Source: Syntrophaceae bacterium (GTDB lineage: Bacteria; Desulfobacterota; Syntrophia; Syntrophales; Smithellaceae). From it: a stretch of 47,484 nucleotides of DNA. Of this stretch, positions 17,187 to 25,384 are shown piece after piece. The notes under the pieces were generated by a model, which saw only the letters and a program-made list of their open reading frames with translations, searched no databases and was not told the DNA's origin. Location: contig PLGI01000202.1 in assembly GCA_003139775.1 (NCBI GenBank), forward strand, positions 1 to 47,484. The letters are read 5' to 3'. The position numbers and the translations under genes were made by a program. How positions within the stretch are numbered: position 1 is the stretch's first letter; the number at the start of each line of letters is the position of its first letter.

Positions 17187-18470
17187 AATCCCGGGCCCAG
17201 CACGGCATTCTTTTATCAAAGACTGCGCGTTGGCACAGACTTTATCGTATCTCCGAGTTTGAAATTGGTCACCCGCTTTGACGCGCTGGAAAGAATCTGG
17301 GGCGGGGCAAGAAGCGCTCCCGCAAGCGGAACCTTATCGCCTATTACTGGACAGGGGTATTCTCCACTGGCGATAGATTCCGCAGGAACAACGGCGGAAA
17401 ATGAAAACATCGCCTTCGATTTGGCTTATATTGATTATGTGTCTCCCCTCGGAACCTTTGATGTAGGTTACATGATGATCTCAACCACAGGAACAGTATT
17501 CGGCAACAATTCGACTCCCGGACCACGGATAAAATTTACTTCTAACCCGTTTGGCGGTTTTACTATCTCGGCCGACATTACAAAAATAGCAGATAATAGT
17601 TATAATTCTGTAAATTCGTCCACTTACTTTACCAATGCCACCAATGCCGACAATAATCAATATGGCCTTGAAGGATATTATACATGGAAAGGCGGCAAGG
17701 GCGGCATGAAAATCACATATTATGATTACGCAAGTACCGAGCCGTATCTAACCACTTCTACCTCAACTACATACAACTATGCTGGAAAATATACACTTTT
17801 TACACCCTATGTTATGGCTAAAATCGGTCCTGTAAATCTACAGGCTGAAGTAGACTATGCCACAGGTAAATACAAATCTTATGACAGCGGAATATCGGGT
17901 AAGGACGTTTCTATTTCAAATCTGGCTGCTTTTCTTGACGCTACCGCTAACTTCGCCCCAATTTATGTAGGCGGCACTCTTGCTTACGTATCCGGCGATG
18001 ATCCCAACACCACAGATAAACAGGAAGGCGGCACATTAACCGGCGGCTGGGACTGGAATCCCTGTCTGCTTCTGTTCAGCACCTACGATGTCACTAAGTG
18101 GGTTGGCCCTGTTTATGGTTACAATGCGACTGCTCCGACTGGCCCGGGCAAACCGGGAACCAGCATGATTGACGGTCCTATGACCAACGCCTGGTTCTTC
18201 CAGGGCAGAGTTGGCGTAAAACCTATTCCCGAATTGGATACCATGCTTTCAGTTTCTTACGCTAAAGCGGACCAGAAACCTGTCGGTTTTACCGGCGGCA
18301 CCTATGGTACGGAAGTTGATCTTACCGGCACCTACAAAATCACCAACAACCTGTCCTACATGCTGGGCTTCGGTTATCTCTTCACCGGTGATTACTTCAA
18401 TGGTAAAAATGGAAACAACAAAGTTGACGATGATTACATTCTAATGAACAAACTTACTCTGAGCTTCTAA
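17187..18470 (+). pseudogene. Headless outer membrane porin (paralog 3 body)
   Basis: From about 17187 the frame reads as a porin (PSTAFFYQRLRVGTDFIVSPS...) and runs without interruption to the terminal strand ending NKLTLSF at 18470. The signal peptide and first strand, about 50 residues, are absent. Upstream the frame is closed at 17163 with no ATG or GTG; the first usable start is an internal TTG at 17259. Without a signal peptide it could not reach the outer membrane. It is closest to porin 2 in the GGARSAP and DSAGT-AENENIAF segments. It looks like the missing body of the porin head at 14680. Confidence 0.8.
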
Positions 18471-18492
18471 GAAAGCTGTTGTTTAACTTTAA

Positions 18493-18533
18493 TTAAAAAA
18501 CCTTCGGGAGGGCTAACCTTCCGGGGGTTTTTG
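18493..18533 (+). terminator. Intrinsic terminator of the third porin
   Basis: AACCTTCGGGAGG pairs with CCTTCCGGGGGTT (imperfect) and is followed by a short T run, placed as in porin 1. Confidence 0.8.
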
Positions 18534-18646
18534 CCTTTTGACTAATCCAGATAAAATGTGGTAGGTAAAATCAGCTTGGATATATGTATCCTCCGCTGAC
18601 GGAGGTAGATATTGTGCATGGGATATATTAAAAAGGAAAAACGGCT

Positions 18647-20320
18647 ATCAATAAAATTTTTGGAAATACAACCGGACTGCGAGCCGCGCAAATTAAACAA
18701 GTAGAACGCCTTTGCTACAAAGGAATCCCGCCGGAAAATATCATAAGCCATGATCTGGCCCGGCAATTATCCTTTCTTTCCCGCGATATAAACCGGCAAA
18801 TCGGTTTGCTCATCAGCCGCAAAGGAGAAATCAGCACCGCAATAATCGGCGACCACAAAAGCATATTAATCCCCAATCTGGAAGGGTTCCGCTCGTCTTC
18901 ACAGCGGTTTAAAGGCTTGCGGCTGATTCACACACACTTAAACGGCGAAGAATTGTCCGACGAAGATTTAACCGATTTATCACACCTGAGGCTCGATCTT
19001 ATCGGCGCGCTGGAAGTACGCGCGGACGGCTCTCCCGGAAAACTCCACTGGGCGCACCTTGTTCCGGAAAATCCGGTGGGAGATTACTGGTTAATCATGA
19101 ATCCCGCGGAGCCGCACCGGATCCAAATTAATTTTCTTTCCTTTATCCAGGCGCTTGAAGATGAATTCGCTAAAAAACAAAAATCGCGCAAAATGGAGGC
19201 GACAGATAAAGCCATTCTTTTGCGTGTGGAAAAGAATCCGCTGGCCAACGCCCAAACATCACTGGAGGAACTCGCCCAACTGGCGCGCACCTGCAGTGTG
19301 GAAGTTTTCGACTCTATTGTGCAGTACCGTCCGCAGCCCGACCCCAAATTCATGGTGGGCCGTGGCAAGCTATCCGCCATCGACTTGCGGGCCACGCAAA
19401 TCGGCGCCAACATGCTCATCTTCGATCACGAACTGACGCCGGCGCAAGTGCGCTCTATCAACGACTTTACCGGCTTAAAAATTATCGACCGCACTCAAAT
19501 TATTCTGGATATTTTCGCCCGGCGCGCCCACAGCCGCGAAGGGAAAATTCAAGTAGAACTGGCGCAACTGAAATATTTGCTACCGCGGCTGACGCACCTG
19601 GATACTTCTTTTTCCCGGCTGGCCGGCGGCATCGGCGGTACCGGTCCCGGCGAAACAAAGCTGGAAATTGACCGCCGCCGTATTCGCGAGCGCATTCATC
19701 GTCTGGAAAAAGATTTAAAAGCGATAACAACATCGCGGCGGCAGCGCCGCGGCAAAAGAGAAAAAACAGGCCTGCCGATCATTTCCATCGTCGGCTACAC
19801 AAATGCCGGAAAATCCACACTCCTTAACACTCTCACCAAAAGCTCCGTTTTGGTTGAAGACAAACTCTTTGCCACATTGGATACAAAAAGCGCCAGGCTA
19901 CGCTTTCCTCAGGATACCGAAGCCATTATCACCGATACGGTAGGCTTCATCCGCAATCTCCCGGAAGAATTATTCACCGCCTTTCGGGCGACATTGGACG
20001 AGCTGCTCGAGGCGGATATACTTTTGCATGTAATTGACGTCAGCAATAGTCAATTTGAAGACCAGATTGTCGCCGTAGAAAAAATTCTGGAAGAGTTGGA
20101 AATTAACGACAAGCCAACCATAAGAGTATTGAATAAGTCCGACTGCGTTGCCGATAAAGATTTGCTCCAAACCCTATGTCGAAGGTTGGACGCCATTGCT
20201 GTTTCGGCGCTGGATAAACGTACGCTCTTCGAATTGATGGAAAAAATAGAATCAATGCTTGCCAGCAACCATTACTTTCCAGTCCGTCAATTTTATGCTA
20301 ATGAAAAAGAAGTAGATTAG
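18647..20320 (+). CDS. hflX: GTPase HflX (start uncertain)
   Basis: HflX is a ribosome-associated GTPase that rescues or splits stalled 70S ribosomes. The sequence shows the HflX N domain (RPQPDPKFMVGRGKL, GANMLIFDHELTPAQ, DRTQIILDIFARRA), the GGIGGTGPGETKLE linker, then G1 GYTNAGKS, G3 DTVGF and G4 NKSD. Strong HflX-like coding (NTTGLRAAQIKQVERL...) begins near 18650, but the first ordinary start codon in frame is TTG 18806, inside the domain. Either the gene uses a non-standard AUC/AUU start, or one A is missing in the A5 run at 18637-18641. Adding it would join ATG 18619 in frame. From 18647 the length is about 557 residues, as I recall for deltaproteobacterial HflX. It is followed 10 bases later by the oxidoreductase operon. 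Confidence 0.9.
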   Translation: MNKIFGNTTGLRAAQIKQVERLCYKGIPPENIISHDLARQLSFLSRDINRQIGLLISRKGEISTAIIGDHKSILIPNLEGFRSSSQRFKGLRLIHTHLNGEELSDEDLTDLSHLRLDLIGALEVRADGSPGKLHWAHLVPENPVGDYWLIMNPAEPHRIQINFLSFIQALEDEFAKKQKSRKMEATDKAILLRVEKNPLANAQTSLEELAQLARTCSVEVFDSIVQYRPQPDPKFMVGRGKLSAIDLRATQIGANMLIFDHELTPAQVRSINDFTGLKIIDRTQIILDIFARRAHSREGKIQVELAQLKYLLPRLTHLDTSFSRLAGGIGGTGPGETKLEIDRRRIRERIHRLEKDLKAITTSRRQRRGKREKTGLPIISIVGYTNAGKSTLLNTLTKSSVLVEDKLFATLDTKSARLRFPQDTEAIITDTVGFIRNLPEELFTAFRATLDELLEADILLHVIDVSNSQFEDQIVAVEKILEELEINDKPTIRVLNKSDCVADKDLLQTLCRRLDAIAVSALDKRTLFELMEKIESMLASNHYFPVRQFYANEKEVD

Positions 20321-20329
20321 GATTTATTT

Positions 20330-20890
20330 ATGAATAAGGAATTTATTGAAATCCGCTGGCACGGGCGGGGCGGTCAAGGAGCCATAACGGCGGCAAAGAT
20401 TTTTGCGGGAGCTGCCTTCGTCTCCGGCTATCCGGGAGTTGTCATGGCGCCAAGCTTTGGCACAGAGCGCAGGGGCGCGCCGGTGATGACATCTCTGAAA
20501 ATATCTAGAGACAAAATATACGATTTGTCACCCATCGAAACACCGGACATTATTGTCGTACTTGACCACCTGCTGCTTGCCGAGGCGGATGTTACGCACG
20601 GCCTCAAACCCGGCGGGATCATCGTTTTGAACACGCCTAAATCCTTTGAATCCTACAACTTGAAAGATTACAGGTTTGCAACCGCGGATATTACAGCAAT
20701 ATCAGTTGAGGCAGGTCTTCCTCACGGCATGGTAAATACAGGGATTATCGGATCGCTCGAACGGGCCATAAACCTCGTTGGGATGGAAATACTCATCAAA
20801 GGCATTGAAGAAGAATTCAGCACAAGAAAGCCGGAAAAGAACTCATTAGCGGCAAAAATTGCCTTTGAAAGAACTGTGACAGGAGGTTGA
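20330..20890 (+). CDS. 2-oxoacid:ferredoxin oxidoreductase, gamma subunit
   Basis: This is the 186-residue gamma subunit of a Por/Vor-type complex that oxidatively decarboxylates a 2-oxoacid (pyruvate, 2-oxoisovalerate or similar) to acyl-CoA with ferredoxin as acceptor, or runs in reverse. Typical features are the opening EIRWHGRGGQGAITAAKI, the FGTERRGAPVMTSL segment and the late PHGMVNTGIIGSLERA. It is first of four tightly packed genes in gamma-delta-alpha-beta order, the ancestral four-subunit arrangement. The exact 2-oxoacid cannot be told from sequence. It ends immediately before the AGGAGG site of the delta gene. Confidence 0.92.
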   Translation: MNKEFIEIRWHGRGGQGAITAAKIFAGAAFVSGYPGVVMAPSFGTERRGAPVMTSLKISRDKIYDLSPIETPDIIVVLDHLLLAEADVTHGLKPGGIIVLNTPKSFESYNLKDYRFATADITAISVEAGLPHGMVNTGIIGSLERAINLVGMEILIKGIEEEFSTRKPEKNSLAAKIAFERTVTGG

Positions 20891-20892
20891 AA

Positions 20893-21207
20893 ATGGGCAC
20901 TCGAAATTACAGGAGAAAAACTTCCCACAGTGATCACGGGCCGGGTGACGGCGGAAGGACTGGATCATGGAGGGTGGAGCGGCCGGTATTGAATACCAGC
21001 CTCTGCATTCCCTGCAAAAGAAAGACCGAAGCCTGCTTCATGTGCTGGCTGTTCTGTCCTGAGGTTGTCATCTCCCGGACGATACCACCGGCAATCAACC
21101 TGGAATACTGCAAGGGATGCGGCATCTGCGCTGAAGAATGCCCGACCAAGGCCATCACTATGGTGGACGAAGCGGCGTTTTCAGAAGAAGACAAGGACAA
21201 GGAGTAG
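20893..21207 (+). CDS. 2-oxoacid:ferredoxin oxidoreductase, delta (ferredoxin-like) subunit
   Basis: This small 104-residue protein carries the FeS centres of the complex. The C-terminal motif CKGCGICAEECP is a standard 4Fe-4S site. The first motif is unusual: C-IP-C, six residues, then CFMCWLFCPE, instead of the normal C-x2-C-x2-C-x3-CP, so cysteine use in that cluster is uncertain. The ATG at 20893 is chosen over TTG 20887 because AGGAGG sits at 20881-20886. The N terminus is Arg/His-rich. The gene lies between gamma and alpha in the operon. Confidence 0.88.
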   Translation: MGTRNYRRKTSHSDHGPGDGGRTGSWRVERPVLNTSLCIPCKRKTEACFMCWLFCPEVVISRTIPPAINLEYCKGCGICAEECPTKAITMVDEAAFSEEDKDKE

Positions 21208-21212
21208 ACGCC

Positions 21213-22412
21213 ATGCATATTATCGAAAACGGAAATGTCGCCGCAGCTTTGGGCGTCAAACTTTGTCGTGCCAATGTCATCGCCGCCTATCCCATCACAC
21301 CGCAAACCCCTCTTACAGAAAAACTCTCCGAGTATGTGGAATCAGGTGAAATGAAGGCCGAGTACATACCTGTCGAGAGCGAACATTCCGCCTTAGCCGT
21401 ATGTATTGCCGCATCATCGGCCGGCGCCAGATCTTTTACGGCAACCAGCGCCAACGGGCTTCTCTATATGCATGAACAGGTCCAATGGGCGGCTGGTGCA
21501 AGACTTCCCATCGTGATGTGCGTTGTCAACCGAGCGGTAGGCGCTCCGTGGAATGTCTGGAATGACCAGCAGGACTCGATTTCACAGCGCGACACCGGCT
21601 GGATACAGATGTATTGTTCCGACCACCAGCAAATCATTGATTCGGTCATCAAAGCCTACTGGCTTGCGGAGAAGGTGAGCATCCCTATTATGGTCTGCTA
21701 TGACGGATATATCCTTTCCCACACATACATGCCGTTTGATGCGCCAGATCAGGAACAGGTTGATGCCTTTCTGCCGCCATTTAAGCCGGACTATGCGCTC
21801 AACACTGAGAAGCCCGCCAATCTCAATACCGTGACTCTTCCCGACGTGCGAATGGATGTGAGAGGTGAGCTTGCCCACGGATACATGGAAATTCGCTATC
21901 TGCTTCAGGAAGAAATGCGGGCGGCGCTTGCCGTCGCTGCCGAAGCGGAAAAAAGATTTGCCGATATATTCGGCCGGGGCGGCGACCCATATATAGAACC
22001 GTATCTTTGCGATGATGCGGAATATATTGCCGTGGGCTTGGGCTCTCTGACCTACCAATTGCGTGTTTGCGTGGATGCTTTGAGAAAAGAAGGTCTAAAG
22101 GTAGGCGTTATGGGCGTTCGCTTTTACCGGCCTTTCCCAGATGTTGCGATTGCCAATGCCCTGAAAGGGAAAAAAGGCGTTATCGTTTTTGAAAAGGCGT
22201 TGAGTTATGGTTATGAAGGTGCGCTGGTCTCGGATTTAAAGTCCGCACTTTATGAACATCTTGCCGGGACAGGAGACTTGCCGATGGTCCAAAATTTTAT
22301 TGCGGGAATCGGCGGCCGTGATATTCGAACGGAAGATTTGACACAAACCCTTCGGGCGGCGACAAAAAGCAGGGTGGCGAAAGAGCCCGTGTGGATAGGG
22401 CTTAAGTTATAG
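21213..22412 (+). CDS. 2-oxoacid:ferredoxin oxidoreductase, alpha subunit
   Basis: The alpha subunit of about 399 residues shows the family signature AAYPITPQTPLTEKL, then VESEHSALAVCIAASSAGARSFTATSANGL and the WNDQQDSI loop. A frame opens further upstream, but ATG 21213 is chosen: it starts MHIIENGNVAAALG, has GGAG shortly upstream, and starts just after the delta stop. It forms the pyrimidine-binding half of the thiamine-diphosphate site with beta. The length matches PorA/VorA of the four-subunit class rather than fused PFOR. Confidence 0.93.
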   Translation: MHIIENGNVAAALGVKLCRANVIAAYPITPQTPLTEKLSEYVESGEMKAEYIPVESEHSALAVCIAASSAGARSFTATSANGLLYMHEQVQWAAGARLPIVMCVVNRAVGAPWNVWNDQQDSISQRDTGWIQMYCSDHQQIIDSVIKAYWLAEKVSIPIMVCYDGYILSHTYMPFDAPDQEQVDAFLPPFKPDYALNTEKPANLNTVTLPDVRMDVRGELAHGYMEIRYLLQEEMRAALAVAAEAEKRFADIFGRGGDPYIEPYLCDDAEYIAVGLGSLTYQLRVCVDALRKEGLKVGVMGVRFYRPFPDVAIANALKGKKGVIVFEKALSYGYEGALVSDLKSALYEHLAGTGDLPMVQNFIAGIGGRDIRTEDLTQTLRAATKSRVAKEPVWIGLKL

Positions 22413-22421
22413 GAGAATCAA

Positions 22422-23324
22422 ATGCAGGCGAAGACCACTATTTTAAGTTTACCGAAAGAGGAATTTGTCCATCCGGGGACAAGAGCTTGCACCGGTTGCG
22501 GCCTGGCTATCGCATATAGGGTGGGTCTTAAAGCCTTGGGGAAAGACACAATTCTTATTGTGCCACCGAGCTGTCTTACGGTTCTTCAAGGGCTTTTCCC
22601 GATTGCATCGACAAAACTTCCCTGCCTGAATGTGACGTTTGCCTCCACAGCAGCGGCAGCCACCGGAATCCTGGCCGCTCTTAAAACTCAAGGGAAAGAG
22701 CATACAACGGTGGCTGCATGGGCTGGTGACGGCGGAACGAGCGACATTGGCTTGCAGGCTTTATCTGGCGCGGCGGAGCGCGGCGACAACTTCATCTATC
22801 TCTGCTACGACAACGAAGGATACATGAACACCGGCGTTCAGCGCTCGGGCACTACCCCTATCGGCGCTATAACCGCAAACACGCCGTTTAAGGGAAAGCT
22901 TCAGCAAAAAAAAGAAGTCCCTGCAATCATGGCGGCACATAACTTAAGCTATGTGGCCACCTGTTCTGCTGCCTACCCGCTGGACCTTTTTGACAAGATC
23001 AGAAAATGCATTGATATGCCGGGCACCAAGTACTTTCATATTCATATTCCCTGCCCGCCGGGCTGGGGATACGATCCGAGATACGGAATCAAGATCGGCA
23101 GACTGGCCGTGGAAACCGGATATTATGACCTCTATGAGATAGTGAACGGTGAGTTCAAACTGACGGCGGCATCCGAAAAGCTGGTGGAAAAACGCAAGCT
23201 GATACCGGTGCGTGAATACTTCCGCGCGCAGTCACGGTTCAAGATTCTTACCGATGCGCAGATCGAAGATATCCAAAAGCAGATAAATACTAAGTGGGAA
23301 AGATATTACAAGAAAGAAGATTAA
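22422..23324 (+). CDS. 2-oxoacid:ferredoxin oxidoreductase, beta subunit (thiamine diphosphate-binding)
   Basis: The 300-residue beta subunit binds thiamine diphosphate and Mg through GDGGTSDIG (102-110) and the downstream NEGYMNTG (131-138). Cysteines for its own 4Fe-4S cluster are visible: CTGCG at 23-27, plus C51 and a later Cys in HIPCPPGWGYDP. It is the last gene of the operon, 9 bases after alpha. With gamma, delta and alpha it makes a complete enzyme linking acyl-CoA to ferredoxin. Confidence 0.93.
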   Translation: MQAKTTILSLPKEEFVHPGTRACTGCGLAIAYRVGLKALGKDTILIVPPSCLTVLQGLFPIASTKLPCLNVTFASTAAAATGILAALKTQGKEHTTVAAWAGDGGTSDIGLQALSGAAERGDNFIYLCYDNEGYMNTGVQRSGTTPIGAITANTPFKGKLQQKKEVPAIMAAHNLSYVATCSAAYPLDLFDKIRKCIDMPGTKYFHIHIPCPPGWGYDPRYGIKIGRLAVETGYYDLYEIVNGEFKLTAASEKLVEKRKLIPVREYFRAQSRFKILTDAQIEDIQKQINTKWERYYKKED

Positions 23325-23464
23325 TATATCCTTTCTGTCATTATCCGGCTCCGTGCCCAGCGACTGCTTGGGTGTCTGGATAATCCAGGCGACCTCCGCA
23401 TCATCATCCGAACACGGCAGTTGAAGGGGCATTTCTTCGCTCAGAATTACCTGCAACTATGGCT
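23325..23464. other. Short gap with a possible gene remnant
   Basis: No terminator is obvious after the oxidoreductase operon. On the minus strand 23330-23456 reads in one frame as a plausible protein piece (QLPCSDDDAEVAWIIQTPKQ...) that runs into the beta-subunit gene. It may be a relic of a displaced gene; no family was recognised. Confidence 0.3.
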
Positions 23465-24284
23465 CTAAGGCTCACCGACAACCACCCAATATTCAGGCAT
23501 ACCCTGCACATCGGCTAGCAAACGAATAATGACCATGAGATACGGTCGGCAGCCGATGGATTTGATCGTGATTAGCTTAATCTCATAGGCATCATTGCTT
23601 GCAGGCGGTATTACTCTAGTACCACCAACATAATGGGATAAATGGTGAATGTTAGTACCTAAGATGATTTGATTTAGAAAGGGCTTGAAGCCATCTATTC
23701 CCAGTTCAGCCACGGCATAGGAATGTGCAATTTTCGCCAACATCCTTCCAAGTAGGGTGCTGGTTGCACTACTCCGAGGAGGGATGAAACTTACTGTTCC
23801 TTGATCCAAGTATGGCTTTAAAAGAAGGCCAAACGTCGGAAGGGTTCCAATTGCTACTCCACCAGATAATACTTTTTCTACCGGTGCACAATCCGAGAGA
23901 ATGTCGGGATGATCGAACAAGAGAGTAACACTCATAGCTGGATATTTTTCTAGCGGAACCGATTCTAAAATTGTACGCCCATTTCTTTGTACCTGCAACG
24001 GAAGAAATTTTGGCGGCCGCTTTTTCTTCTTTCCTAGCCCTTTTTTGCACGCGCACTGTGTAAAAAGCACTGTGTAACCATTCTAGTTCGAATTTGCTTG
24101 TCAACCCTTCGCAGTCCTTACAGCTAGCTTCAGGTAGGAGCAGTTTTCCGCCCAATCCCTCTGGAATGATATGCTCGTCACCTAATTTCCTAACCTGTCC
24201 AGCCGACCATTCCGGCGATCCACAGTATATGCAGCGACCAACAGGCATATAGGACTTTGCTAACGACACCAATGCTCCAGACAT
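23465..24284 (-). pseudogene. HNH-endonuclease-like protein, one frameshift
   Basis: Two overlapping frames make one protein of about 272 residues. The N-terminal part (from ATG 24284) has a zinc-finger/HNH pattern: CIYCGSPEW, then DEHIIPEGLGGKLLLPEASCKDC. The frame must shift near 24026, in an AAAAA run within GAAGAAAAAGCGG; removing one A joins ...QKRARKEEK to RPPKFLPLQVQRNG and on to the end VVVGEP. The C-terminal 190 residues are not recognised. Its role is unknown; HNH proteins of this kind are often nucleases of defence or mobile origin. It is a lone gene between metabolic operons with no strong ribosome-binding site, which fits recent acquisition or decay. Confidence 0.65.
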
Positions 24285-24340
24285 GTTTTAATAACCATTT
24301 ATTCTTCTGATGCCCAAAAAATTTAAACAGGCAACAGCCA

Positions 24341-25324
24341 TCAGCTTCCCAGCGCTTTTTTCAGCGTATCCATATTAATATTGCCGCCGGACATGATCAT
24401 CACAACTTTTTTGCCCGCGAGACGGTCTTTTATTTTGTAAGACGCCATCAAAGAGACGGCGCCCGCGGCCTCGGCCAGATTATGTGTTGTGGTGAGCGCC
24501 ATTCTGATCCCTTCGAGTATCTCGTCTTCGGTCAGCAGCACCACATCATTGATGGTGTCCTTGAGAATGACGTAGGGCAGATGAAATACACTTCTTGCGG
24601 CAAGGCCGTCCGCGACCGTATGGGCTTCATCAAGGGTTACAATTTCTCCCTTTTTCCAGGAATTATAAAACGACGAGGCATTCTGTGCCTCTACGCCGAT
24701 TATCTCTATATCGGGCTTGATTGCCCGCACCGTCTTTAAAATCGACGCGCAACCCGCGCCACCGCCGATAGGACAAACAATTGTATCCACTTCGGGAAGG
24801 TCCTCAAGGATCTCCAGTCCCATGGTGGCAAGGCCGTTTAAGATTTCAGGTTCGTTGCCCTGCTGGACATAGTAATAACCGGCACTGTCCACAAGCTCTT
24901 CGCAATACGATTGCGCGTCATAGAAGTCTTCCCCGTGGACAATCAGTTCCGCGCCGTAACTTTCTATGGTCCTGTTGATTTCAGGATTGTTGCCCTCCGG
25001 CACAACAACAGTGCAGGGCACATGGAACCATTGTCCCGCCCAGGCCATAGCCAGGCCGTGGTTGCCTCTGGTGGCAACGAGGATCCCGGTCTCCAGCTCT
25101 TCCTTGGACATGTGATGATAAAAATTAAGCGCCCCTCTTATCTTGAATGATCCGGTCGGATTGTGATTTTCATGCTTGATAAATGCATCGCAGCCGATGA
25201 GTCTGGAAAGTTCCGGATAGCGTATCAGGTTTGTTCTGTTGAGATACCTGTAGATAACTGACCTTGCCATAAAAGCCCTTGTCAGGTTGACTTGTTTGCT
25301 CAGTTCCTCGTATTTTTTCAGCAT
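24341..25324 (-). CDS. Threonine dehydratase / serine-threonine ammonia-lyase-like PLP enzyme
   Basis: This 327-residue fold-type II PLP enzyme has the Schiff-base lysine in NPTGSFKIRGALN, the substrate loop VATRGNHGLAMAWAG and the phosphate-binding glycine loop PIGGGAGCAS. It lacks the C-terminal ACT-like regulatory region of long biosynthetic IlvA, so it is closer to catabolic TdcB, serine racemase or related ammonia-lyases. The start chosen is ATG 25324 because GGAGG lies 8 bases upstream; an ATG at 25339 overlaps that site. The reaction would yield 2-oxobutyrate and ammonia from threonine. A substrate for the nearby 2-oxoacid oxidoreductase is possible but unproven. Confidence 0.85.
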   Translation of the reverse strand: MLKKYEELSKQVNLTRAFMARSVIYRYLNRTNLIRYPELSRLIGCDAFIKHENHNPTGSFKIRGALNFYHHMSKEELETGILVATRGNHGLAMAWAGQWFHVPCTVVVPEGNNPEINRTIESYGAELIVHGEDFYDAQSYCEELVDSAGYYYVQQGNEPEILNGLATMGLEILEDLPEVDTIVCPIGGGAGCASILKTVRAIKPDIEIIGVEAQNASSFYNSWKKGEIVTLDEAHTVADGLAARSVFHLPYVILKDTINDVVLLTEDEILEGIRMALTTTHNLAEAAGAVSLMASYKIKDRLAGKKVVMIMSGGNINMDTLKKALGS

Positions 25325-25384
25325 AATAAATACCTCCATATCCTGTTTGTTTAGGTTTTGATCTTAAGAAATTAAAACAGCCTC

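Noticed and set aside
17171-17259. ATG at 17171 as start of the headless porin
   Set aside because: It is in another frame, inside the inverted repeat, and gives no signal peptide.
24341-25339. ATG at 25339 as start of the threonine-dehydratase-like gene
   Set aside because: It overlaps the GGAGG site that serves ATG 25324.
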